Of a DNA stretch of 64,000 bases, positions 35,431 to 42,432 are shown in pieces. The translations under genes and the position numbers were made by a program. The stretch's first letter is position 1. The number at the start of each line of letters is the position of its first letter. The notes beneath the pieces were generated by a model, which worked only from the letters and a program-made list of their open reading frames with translations, did not search any database and was not told where the DNA came from. This DNA comes from Paenibacillus allorhizosphaerae (GTDB taxonomy: Bacteria; Bacillota; Bacilli; Paenibacillales; NBRC-103111), in NCBI RefSeq assembly GCF_910594985.1, contig NZ_CAJVCE010000004.1:297923-361922 (forward strand). The letters run 5' to 3'.

Positions 35431-36651
35431 TTATACTTTCATCGGTTTATGCATATCTCCGGACTTTTCAATTTGAATGGTCACATGCTGAATATGGAAC
35501 TGCTTCTCCATCTTGGACACCGCCTGCCGCAAAATTCTCTGGCAATCCGCCTCGGATTCAACGAGCAGATGGCCGCTCAGCGAATCGAGTCCGGAGGATA
35601 TCGTCCAAATGTGCAGATCATGCACGTCGATCACGCCGGGGATTCGCTCCAACGTCTCGCGCACCTTAATCGAATCGACATGCGGCGGCGCACCTTCCAT
35701 CAAAATATTCACGCAATGCTTCACGACGCCGAAAGCCCCGCGCAAAATTAGCAGCGACACAAGCACGGAAATGATCGGGTCGGCCCAATACCAGGAAAAC
35801 ACGGTCATTAGAAATCCGGCCGCAATGGCTCCGACCGAGCCGAGCGCATCGCCGATCACATGCAAATACGCACTGCGCATGTTGACATTGTTTTTCACAT
35901 CGCCCTGACGCATAAGTGACCATGCGCTGGCCAAATTCGCGAGCAAACCGACAAGCGCAATCAACATCATTGCTCCGCCCGCTACTTGCGGCGGGTTTTT
36001 CAGCCGCTCGTACGCTTCGTAAATAATGACGACGGCGATGAGCACCAGGGTCACTCCGTTAAATAAAGCGGCCAATATTTCAAAACGATAAAAGCCGTAC
36101 GTCTTCGCGGCCGATGCCGGTTTGGACGCAAAACGAATAGCCATCAAGCTGAGCAGCAGCGCACCGGTGTCGCTGAGCATGTGCCCGGAATCGGACAATA
36201 GCGCCAGGCTGTTCGTGAAAAGCCCTCCGAAAAATTCAAGAAACATGATTCCAGCGGTAATGATCAGTGCGATCGTCAAACCCCGTTTATTTCCGTCACT
36301 CGGGCCATGATGATGTCCATGTCCGTGATGGTGCCCGTGACCATGGTGATGATAGTGATGATCGGAATGATTTGCATGATTCTGGTCCTCATCGTGGTCG
36401 TGGTTGTGGTCATGCTCACAGCCGTGTTCATGCTTATGATCATGGTCGTGATCACCGTTATGATTTTCCTTACCGGCATGATCATGCCCATGATCGCAGT
36501 TACGGTCGTGCTTATGATCGTCATGGCTATACTCTTGCTTGCCTTCAAGGTCATGAGCGCCGTTATGCTCGTGATTGTGATCTTGGTCGTGATTATGGCC
36601 TTGCTTATGATCGCTCTCCTTGCGATCACGTTCGTGTTCGTGCTTGCTCAT
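35431..36651 (-). CDS. czcD: CDF family zinc/metal efflux transporter with extended His-rich N-terminus
   Basis: The 406-residue product has about 116 residues of cytosolic His/Asp/Asn-rich sequence (40 histidines by count), then six membrane helices and a C-terminal ferredoxin-like domain. Transport-site motifs HMLSD in helix 2 and HVIGD in helix 5 match the H-x-x-x-D sites of zinc-transporting CDF proteins. AGGAG precedes ATG 36651. It follows an ArsR-family zinc sensor by 12 bases. The symbol is by similarity; Zn2+ is the likely main substrate. Confidence 0.93.
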   Translation of the reverse strand: MSKHEHERDRKESDHKQGHNHDQDHNHEHNGAHDLEGKQEYSHDDHKHDRNCDHGHDHAGKENHNGDHDHDHKHEHGCEHDHNHDHDEDQNHANHSDHHYHHHGHGHHHGHGHHHGPSDGNKRGLTIALIITAGIMFLEFFGGLFTNSLALLSDSGHMLSDTGALLLSLMAIRFASKPASAAKTYGFYRFEILAALFNGVTLVLIAVVIIYEAYERLKNPPQVAGGAMMLIALVGLLANLASAWSLMRQGDVKNNVNMRSAYLHVIGDALGSVGAIAAGFLMTVFSWYWADPIISVLVSLLILRGAFGVVKHCVNILMEGAPPHVDSIKVRETLERIPGVIDVHDLHIWTISSGLDSLSGHLLVESEADCQRILRQAVSKMEKQFHIQHVTIQIEKSGDMHKPMKV

Positions 36652-36663
36652 TTCTCTCAGCTC

Positions 36664-36984
36664 CTAACGATGCTCAGCATGCTGGATGGCCTGCTTCAAT
36701 AAAGAGATGACATGTTCATCATCGCATGAATAAAACAAACTGTTGCCTTCCCGGCGAAATTTCACAAGCCGCAGCGTACGCAAATAACTGAGCTGATGCG
36801 ACACGGCCGATTGGGTCAATTGCAGCACTTCCGCAATATGATTAACGGAGCAGGCCTCCTGCGAGAGCAAATACAATATGCGAATGCGCGACGGATCGGA
36901 CAACGCTTTAAACATAAGCGCAACTTCATCCACCGTGTTTTCTTTCAAAAAGTCATGACCCTGGCACTCAAGCTCCAACTCCAT
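36664..36984 (-). CDS. ArsR/SmtB family zinc-responsive repressor (CzrA-like)
   Basis: The 106-residue winged-helix protein has [51 protein letters not shown]... and, near its end, D-x-H-x10-H-x2-H (DEH..HAEH), the alpha-5 zinc site of SmtB/CzrA. The cadmium-type alpha-3 cysteine pair is absent, so zinc is the expected signal. ATG 36984 has AAGAG 8 bases upstream; an in-frame GTG at 36993 has no proper site. An inverted-repeat operator overlaps its promoter. Confidence 0.93.
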   Translation of the reverse strand: MELELECQGHDFLKENTVDEVALMFKALSDPSRIRILYLLSQEACSVNHIAEVLQLTQSAVSHQLSYLRTLRLVKFRREGNSLFYSCDDEHVISLLKQAIQHAEHR

Positions 36985-37003
36985 CCACTCCACTCTTTAA
37001 AGC

Positions 37004-37025
37004 TATATGAACATATACTCATATA
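37004..37025. promoter_or_regulatory. ArsR/SmtB-type operator
   Basis: TATATGA, 8 bases, TCATATA: an inverted repeat of the kind bound by zinc-sensing ArsR proteins. It lies just downstream of the -10 box at 37027-37032 and 20 bases before the repressor start codon. Confidence 0.75.
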
Positions 37026-37026
37026 C

Positions 37027-37055
37027 AATGTATGCCAATCCGCTTCGATTGTCAA
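37027..37055 (-). promoter_or_regulatory. Sigma-A type promoter of the zinc sensor/efflux unit
   Basis: Minus strand: TTGACA (37050-37055), 17 bases, TACATT (37027-37032). The operator at 37004-37025 covers the transcription start. Confidence 0.65.
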
Positions 37056-37104
37056 TATTAATATCTTCCATCGATTGACTTTTCAGGAGCTTTTTTTGAA
37101 AGCC

Positions 37105-37142
37105 AAAAAACCGACCTCCCTTGCTTCAGGGAAACCGGTTCT
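37105..37142 (-). terminator. Intrinsic terminator of the SRPBCC gene
   Basis: Minus strand: AACCGGTTTCCCT, loop, AGGGAGGTCGGTT then TTTT, 15 bases after the stop at 37157. Confidence 0.75.
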
Positions 37143-37156
37143 TTGCAACAACGCGA

Positions 37157-37576
37157 TCAAAGCCGCTTTTTGCCGGCGCCTTCCAGCACCGTTTTCAAAT
37201 TCCGCAAGTCACTCTCCACCATCCCGGCATCCTTGGCAAACATGTCATCCGTCACGCCGGGCTGCTGGTACAAAGTAAATACGACTTCGCTTCCTCTGCC
37301 GTTCGGAATGACACGCAGCGGGATCATCATCTCCTGTCCCGACTCCAGCTTTACGGAGTGATCCAATACGCCGAACTCGTTTCTTTCTACAAAACGAACT
37401 TTCACGAGACCTTCCGGGGCTTCGACCAGCCAATCGTCCCCCGATTGCCGGATCGACTTGCAAAAACAAGGTGCCCATTCCGGAAAGTGTACGACGGCGA
37501 ATATATACTCATATACTTCCTTCGGCGGACTTTCGACGGTAATACTCAATGTTTTGGACGGGTAGACGTAAGTCAA
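37157..37576 (-). CDS. SRPBCC (START-like) domain protein
   Basis: The 139-residue product has the polyketide-cyclase/AHSA1-like pattern: SITVESPPKEVYEYIFAVVHFPEWAPCFCKSIR at the N-terminus, EFGVLDHSVKLESGQEMMIPLRVIP, then a long C-terminal helix. Such proteins bind hydrophobic ligands in a helix-grip fold. Start is TTG 37576 with GGAGAG 9 bases upstream. It follows an AraC regulator by 97 bases on the same strand. Ligand and role unknown. Confidence 0.82.
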   Translation of the reverse strand: MTYVYPSKTLSITVESPPKEVYEYIFAVVHFPEWAPCFCKSIRQSGDDWLVEAPEGLVKVRFVERNEFGVLDHSVKLESGQEMMIPLRVIPNGRGSEVVFTLYQQPGVTDDMFAKDAGMVESDLRNLKTVLEGAGKKRL

Positions 37577-37673
37577 CGTTCATCTCTCCTATTCGTATGC
37601 AGCGGCTTGCCCTCATCATACCCCGGACCGCGCACCTGCCGCTTGGAAAAAACGGACAAGTCGAGACTTGCCG

Positions 37674-38516
37674 TCACGTTGCCTCGTTGGAATGAGCCGT
37701 TTTAAAAATTTGCGAAGGCGGCAAACCGTAATAACGGTTAAAACTGTGAATTAAATGGGATTGATCATAGTAGCCGTGCTGCGCCGCGATTTCAGCAAAG
37801 CGCGACGGAGGAAAGTGAACTAGGTTTAGCAGCACGCTTTGAAATTTAATGATGTGCAGCAATTCCTTCGGACTGATCCCAAGGGCCTGTTGAAACGTTC
37901 TTCTCAGGTGCCGCTCACTGTAACTAAGCTTGTCGGCCAGCGCCCCAATGGAAAGATTCCCGCGTGATGCATACATATACTCCATTCCCGATTGCACTAC
38001 CGAGTCCAAATTCTTCGCGGTATCGCTTGCCGCAAACCATGCCTTCAATTTCGATTCCACGATAGGAATGATGCTTGCAGCCGCGACTCCAGCTGATAAT
38101 ATATGTTCCGACCATAGTCGGCCCTCCATTCCCCACACATCTTCGAGTAACACCCGGTCTCCCACAAAAGAAGAAGCCGGCTGTTTCAAAACGCGATGCA
38201 CCGTTTCCAAATAAAACCGGATGCCGAATAAAGAACGGTCTTCGGACAGACGCATCACTTCGTACCCGGGCATGAATCCGGTAATGAAAGCTGCGCTGGA
38301 AACGGAAGACGGCCGTAAATCAAAAATAATATCCAGGCAACCGTCGGGAATGACGCGATGTTCGACGCTCGTATCCGAAGCGCGGATGTCGACCGTCCAA
38401 TAACAAGCGACGTATCGCATCAGACTGCTGCTTGGCAAGTATTCGTTATATTTATAATTAGAATCCATTATGTTTTGCTGGATGATTGGCGGTTGGAGAG
38501 GACGATAAAGCCGCAT
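37674..38516 (-). CDS. AraC family transcriptional regulator
   Basis: The 280-residue product has an N-terminal domain with YLPSSSLMRYVACYWTVDI and EHRVIPDGCLDIIFDL, typical of the DUF6597-like AraC group, and a C-terminal helix-turn-helix pair: LSIGALADKLSYSERHLRRTFQQALG and FAEIAAQHGYYDQSHLIHSF. ATG 38516 has GGAG 11 bases upstream; an ATG ten codons earlier has no site. It may regulate the SRPBCC gene downstream. Confidence 0.9.
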   Translation of the reverse strand: MRLYRPLQPPIIQQNIMDSNYKYNEYLPSSSLMRYVACYWTVDIRASDTSVEHRVIPDGCLDIIFDLRPSSVSSAAFITGFMPGYEVMRLSEDRSLFGIRFYLETVHRVLKQPASSFVGDRVLLEDVWGMEGRLWSEHILSAGVAAASIIPIVESKLKAWFAASDTAKNLDSVVQSGMEYMYASRGNLSIGALADKLSYSERHLRRTFQQALGISPKELLHIIKFQSVLLNLVHFPPSRFAEIAAQHGYYDQSHLIHSFNRYYGLPPSQIFKTAHSNEAT

Positions 38517-38815
38517 TTGTTTCCCCGCTCCTTTGCTGGCATTCATTTCGGGCGCTAGACGGTCACTTGCCCATTTCTTATGGTATCAAAAAGTTCCGCC
38601 AATGTCCTCTCACCCGAAGCACAAGCGCGATGCGGCAAATTCCCGAAGCATCGGAAGCCCTTCCCGTTTCCCCATAAAAAAGAAGCCCATTGGCGCAGCA
38701 TTCGCTTCAACGCCCGCTTTTGACGGACGGCGTAGGAATGTGCAGGACTTCAGCGAAGCGAAACGATAATAGATCGTCTTACGGTGTGCCAGCCTTGGGA
38801 TGCTTGCTCCGTAAG

Positions 38816-40135
38816 CTACACGGCATGAATTTTTCTCATCCAATACCATGCCGCGATCGGCGAGCTGCCGATCACTAGCATCAGCCAGTTTATCGCCATC
38901 GGCGCCTTCGTAAAAGACAGCACCGTGATGAATAACGCCGTGCCGAGCAGCCGTCCCGCATTGAGCGCAAGCTCCCTCATCACAATGTATTCTTCCCGCC
39001 GTTTGGCGCTCTCTTTGTCGCCTCCGATCAGGTCAAATACGGTGGAAGTCATCGGAATTCCATACAACGGGTAAAAGAGCGCGGCCCCGATCCCGAACAG
39101 GAGCAATGTCGCAAAATTCACTTTCCAAAAAAACGGCAGGATGATCAGCACCAGCATAACCGCTCCGACCAGCATGGCCGCCCTGCGGTATCGGGGCTTC
39201 AGAAGCCTCCCCGCCACCATAAAACTAATCAACGCGACTGCGGAAGTGATCAGGGCGAAATTGCCCAAGCTCATCTCGCTGCCGGTATGCACGTAGACGA
39301 GCAGTCCGATCATGAAGCCGAAGACGCCTTCGCGAAACCCTTGCGCCATAAGCGCAAGACCGACCGTGCGCCATGCGGTCTCTTTTTGCCGCAAGCATCT
39401 CCAGGTCAGCAGCCATTCGTACTCGCCCGCCGTTTTGCGTTTTTTCAGGAAGAAGCTAACCACGACTCCAATTACAAACACCACAAGGGAAATTGTGAAA
39501 ATGAGCCGGTACCCGGTTGACGCCTGCATACGAACGATCAGGAAGCCGGAAATCCAAGGAGCGATCATGCCCGCACCCGATCCGAGCAGTCCCGCCCATC
39601 CGTTAAACCGATCCCTGCTGTCCGGATCCGTCACCTCGAAATAAACGACGTTGAAGGCCAGCCAGAACAGTCCCGCTGACATCCCCTGCACAACACCGAG
39701 CAGCACAAAATAATCGACCGCTCGGGCACCGAACCACAGCACCAGCAAATAAAACAGAGCGGAAATCGCCACGCCGAAGCGAAGGCAGTTCATCTTATTA
39801 TGCTCCTTGACCCATTTGCCCGCGAGCCAAAACGTAACGGCCATCGTCAAATGATGCACCAGCGTAAACCAGCCGATCAGCGTCAAATCGCGGCTTGCTT
39901 TCCACAAATACACGTTGACGAACGTACCCGACAGCGCGTTTGCGGCTGCAAACAACCCGTTTACCGCCAAAAGCAGCTTGGACTGCCCGGAGAGCGGCCC
40001 GCTTTTTCCCGCGGCGGATCCCCCCTCGGAGGCACCCTGCCCTTTGCCTATTTGCTGCCAAGTATGTTCCTGTGCACCGGCTTCGCCGCGGCTGCGAATC
40101 GCGGGAAACGCGTGATGTTTCGAATCTGAATGCAT
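38816..40135 (-). CDS. Major facilitator superfamily transporter
   Basis: The 439-residue product has a polar N-terminal tail of about 50 residues and then about twelve membrane helices. The second loop reads WLAGKWVKEHNKMNCLRFG, and the family loop motif is degenerate. Its layout recalls Bacillus YttB/YxiO-like MFS proteins, whose substrates are unknown. AGGTGAG precedes ATG 40135. It stands alone; the 300 bases downstream hold only a weak hairpin with a T run (GAAGC..GCTTC near 38675-38700) and no gene. Confidence 0.85.
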   Translation of the reverse strand: MHSDSKHHAFPAIRSRGEAGAQEHTWQQIGKGQGASEGGSAAGKSGPLSGQSKLLLAVNGLFAAANALSGTFVNVYLWKASRDLTLIGWFTLVHHLTMAVTFWLAGKWVKEHNKMNCLRFGVAISALFYLLVLWFGARAVDYFVLLGVVQGMSAGLFWLAFNVVYFEVTDPDSRDRFNGWAGLLGSGAGMIAPWISGFLIVRMQASTGYRLIFTISLVVFVIGVVVSFFLKKRKTAGEYEWLLTWRCLRQKETAWRTVGLALMAQGFREGVFGFMIGLLVYVHTGSEMSLGNFALITSAVALISFMVAGRLLKPRYRRAAMLVGAVMLVLIILPFFWKVNFATLLLFGIGAALFYPLYGIPMTSTVFDLIGGDKESAKRREEYIVMRELALNAGRLLGTALFITVLSFTKAPMAINWLMLVIGSSPIAAWYWMRKIHAV

Positions 40136-40259
40136 GCTCTCACCTATATCAACGTAATGTCTTAGTTAACCTTCCCCATTCGGTGAAAAACATGACAAGC
40201 AACAGCATTCCTTTCCCGCGCAATAACCATGATCGCCCGAAACGCGCTCTTTCCCCGGC

Positions 40260-40287
40260 AAAAAAAAGAAACCGCCACAGCGGTTTC
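40260..40287 (-). terminator. Intrinsic terminator of the zinc-ribbon gene
   Basis: Minus strand: GAAACCGC, 4-base loop, GCGGTTTC then TTTTTTT, 12 bases after the stop at 40299. Confidence 0.85.
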
Positions 40288-40298
40288 GTGCGACGATC

Positions 40299-40775
40299 TT
40301 AAGGTTTGACTTGCTTCAACAGTTCTACCATGGCGAGCCGGTCCGATTCCGATAGATGCCGCTCGACGAGAAAACAGGAAGGACAAACATATACCTGTGC
40401 CTTGAATGAAGCGGTGAGCAACGGCTGATTCACCGTCTCGTGCACGTGAGGTACGAACGAAGCATCGGCGTTCTGGGTGCCGGCAAGCAGCATAAAGCTG
40501 CGGCAGGACGGGCAGTCCGGCGCCTCTTCCTGATGATCCAGCACGTGCTGGACCGCTTCCTCGTACTCATCCATGAGTTCGAGCTCATCGTCGTCGTATT
40601 CTTCATCCTCGTCAAACGCAATCGATTGATCGGGTTCCGTTACCGTCAAATTGATGCTGCGGTAATCGCCCAGATCGTTGAAGCAATGCGGACATGCTTC
40701 CTCGGGCCCGATCTCCGGGTCCCATACAATTTCCGTTTGACACCAAGGGCATATTTGGTCTTCGTTTTTGGGCAT
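40299..40775 (-). CDS. Zinc-ribbon protein of unknown function
   Basis: The 158-residue product has two pairs of C-x-x-C: CPWC and CPHC at the N-terminus, and CPSC (about residue 88) and CPSC (about residue 131), each pair fit to bind one zinc. Between them lies a very acidic stretch (DEDEEYDDDELELMDEYEE). GGGAGG lies 8 bases before ATG 40775. It is the last gene of a unit with pspA, a DUF350 gene and a 27-residue membrane peptide. Not a family I recognise; a cytosolic partner of the stress unit is inference. Confidence 0.8.
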   Translation of the reverse strand: MPKNEDQICPWCQTEIVWDPEIGPEEACPHCFNDLGDYRSINLTVTEPDQSIAFDEDEEYDDDELELMDEYEEAVQHVLDHQEEAPDCPSCRSFMLLAGTQNADASFVPHVHETVNQPLLTASFKAQVYVCPSCFLVERHLSESDRLAMVELLKQVKP

Positions 40776-40826
40776 ACGTCATTTCCTCCCCGTAAGCAGC
40801 GGCTCGCCTATTGGTCCAGCCCCGTC

Positions 40827-40910
40827 TCACGCATATTTAATAAAATAGTAAACGCCTACGCCGATAAAAACAAGCGCAAGCGCTAACAAGGTGCCCCATA
40901 AATACTTCAA
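40827..40910 (-). CDS. 27-residue single-span membrane peptide
   Basis: A short frame starts at TTG 40910 with an excellent GGAGGAGGG site and stops at TGA 40827. The peptide reads KYLWGTLLALALVFIGVG then VYYFIKYA: one hydrophobic helix flanked by lysines. It fits exactly between the DUF350 gene (53 bases) and the zinc-ribbon gene (51 bases) on the same strand. Too short for usual gene calling. Similar small membrane peptides accompany stress or envelope operons; function unknown. Confidence 0.65.
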   Translation of the reverse strand: MKYLWGTLLALALVFIGVGVYYFIKYA

Positions 40911-40963
40911 GGACGACCCTCCTCCAATCTATGAGAGACACGTGTATTCGCGGGGAGCGATGA

Positions 40964-41386
40964 TCAGGTGACGCTGGCGCCCACAACGTAAGACAGCGAA
41001 ATCGAGATCATCATGGAAATCAACCCGACGGCGCGATTATCGTTCTTGATCTGCTCGTCAATTTTGAAATACGGCGTTAAAAATTCGAATATAAAATAAG
41101 CGACAAGCAATAAAACAAAGCCGTACCCCGCCCAAATCAGCGCATGAAGGATGGAGTCGTTATTCAAAATGGAAAACCGGAACAAGTTGCATATTCCGAA
41201 TATTTTGCCGCCCGTAGCCATCGCGACGGCAACGTTGCCGTTCTTGATTTCATCCCAATCCTTGTACTTCGTCACAAGCTCGAATACGGCCAGAAACACG
41301 ATTAGCGCAAGAACGGCCACTGAAAAAAACGCTAACGTCTCCACAAAAGGATTCGCCATCAAACGGTCCACCTCTTTAGTCATCAT
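40964..41386 (-). CDS. DUF350 family membrane protein
   Basis: The 140-residue product has four predicted membrane helices and the DUF350 pattern FLAVFELVTKYKDWDEIKNGNVAVAMATGGKIFG followed by a repeat-like second half with DEQIKNDNRAVGLISMM. DUF350 proteins (YjfL type) often sit beside PspA homologs or in envelope-stress operons. GGGGCGAG precedes ATG 41386. It follows pspA by 111 bases, in which a strong symmetrical hairpin lies. Function unknown. Confidence 0.85.
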   Translation of the reverse strand: MMTKEVDRLMANPFVETLAFFSVAVLALIVFLAVFELVTKYKDWDEIKNGNVAVAMATGGKIFGICNLFRFSILNNDSILHALIWAGYGFVLLLVAYFIFEFLTPYFKIDEQIKNDNRAVGLISMMISISLSYVVGASVT

Positions 41387-41453
41387 TTGCTTTACTCGCC
41401 CCCTGCCTTTCGCCCGGAAGGTGCAGAAAGTGATTCGTTACCAGACATCCGAA

Positions 41454-41480
41454 GAGACTGAAGGCCGCGCCTTCAGTCTC
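41454..41480. repeat. Perfect 12-bp stem hairpin between pspA and the DUF350 gene
   Basis: GAGACTGAAGGC, CGC loop, GCCTTCAGTCTC. The plus strand has CTTTT after it, but the genes here run on the minus strand, where only TTCGG follows. It may be an RNA-processing or partial termination site that reduces expression of the downstream genes relative to pspA. Confidence 0.7.
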
Positions 41481-41497
41481 CTTTTATCGCTTCCCGC

Positions 41498-42178
41498 TTA
41501 TTCGGATTGCTTCTTCGCGGCAAGCTTCGCTCTCAACGCAGCCAGCTCATCGTCGACCCCGTCGCTCTTGTCAAGCGCGTTCAGCTCGTCATCCAGATCT
41601 TTCCCTTTGGAGCGCAGCTCGTTGCTTGCCTCCGCTTCGGCTTCCAGCTGAAGCACTTTCTCGCTCATGCGGTCGAACCCTTTGGCGGCATTGTCTGTGC
41701 CGAAGCCGGACATCGCCTGGTTGATTTGTTTTTGCGCCTTAGCCGCTTCCGCACGGGCAACAAGCAAGTCTTTTTTGTTTTTCAGCTTGCTGAATTCGTC
41801 TTTCATCTCGGACAGCTGATCGCGGAGACGATCGGCGTTCGTTTTGGCCGTGTCGTACTGCTTCTTCATCTCGTCGAACTTCAGCTGATGCTCTTTCTTG
41901 TCCTGCAGCGCGCGGCGAGCCAAGTCTTCATTGCGCGCTTCCAGCGCTTTGAGCGCCTGCTCTTCACGCTTCTGTACCATGTCGCCGGCTTCTTCATATT
42001 GCTGCTTGAATTTCTTCTCGATCGCGATTTGTTTGGCAACGGCAACCTCAGCTTCACGGATATCTTCTTCCATGTCGCGAAGGAATTGGTTCAGCATTTT
42101 CACCGGATCTTCGGCTTTGTCGAGCAAGTCGTTGATCGAAGCCATCGTCAAGTCACGCAGTCTTTTGAAAATCCCCAT
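41498..42178 (-). CDS. pspA: Phage shock protein A / IM30 family protein
   Basis: The 226-residue product starts with an amphipathic helix (MGIFKRLRDLTMASINDLLDKAEDP) and is otherwise all coiled-coil, the ESCRT-III-like PspA/Vipp1 fold. It binds stressed membranes at the inner leaflet. GGGAGG lies before ATG 42178. A sigma-W-type promoter stands 70 bases upstream, as for pspA in B. subtilis. Confidence 0.95.
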   Translation of the reverse strand: MGIFKRLRDLTMASINDLLDKAEDPVKMLNQFLRDMEEDIREAEVAVAKQIAIEKKFKQQYEEAGDMVQKREEQALKALEARNEDLARRALQDKKEHQLKFDEMKKQYDTAKTNADRLRDQLSEMKDEFSKLKNKKDLLVARAEAAKAQKQINQAMSGFGTDNAAKGFDRMSEKVLQLEAEAEASNELRSKGKDLDDELNALDKSDGVDDELAALRAKLAAKKQSE

Positions 42179-42251
42179 AAGTAAATCCTCCCGTATTGAT
42201 TTATTCGTTCAGCTGCCAGCAGATTATAAAACATCGATGTTTATATTTTTA

Positions 42252-42279
42252 TATACGGAGTTTCCCGTTCCCCGTTTCA
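42252..42279 (-). promoter_or_regulatory. Sigma-W type ECF promoter of pspA
   Basis: Minus strand: TGAAAC (42274-42279), 16 bases, CGTATA (42252-42257), the arrangement of ECF sigma-W promoters in Bacillus. Distance to the pspA ATG is 73 bases. Confidence 0.85.
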
Positions 42280-42432
42280 AGAATGGGAAAAAAACTTCTA
42301 CGTACGCATGCAAATAGGCATTTCATTCCCAGCTATTTTGAAAGAGCGGAAAGTTCTTCGCTCAACAGGGTTTCGGCTTTCTAAAAAATGTATTCGCGTT
42401 CCCTGGGGTGAATTCCTTTCTGAAGGGCGAGA

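Noticed and set aside
36267..36710. Plus-strand open frames opposite the His-rich tail
   Set aside because: Complements of His/Asp codons give low-complexity frames; no ribosome sites.
38610..38849. 79-codon minus-strand frame overlapping the end of the MFS gene
   Set aside because: Overlaps a well-supported gene, contains a low-quality composition and lacks a ribosome site.
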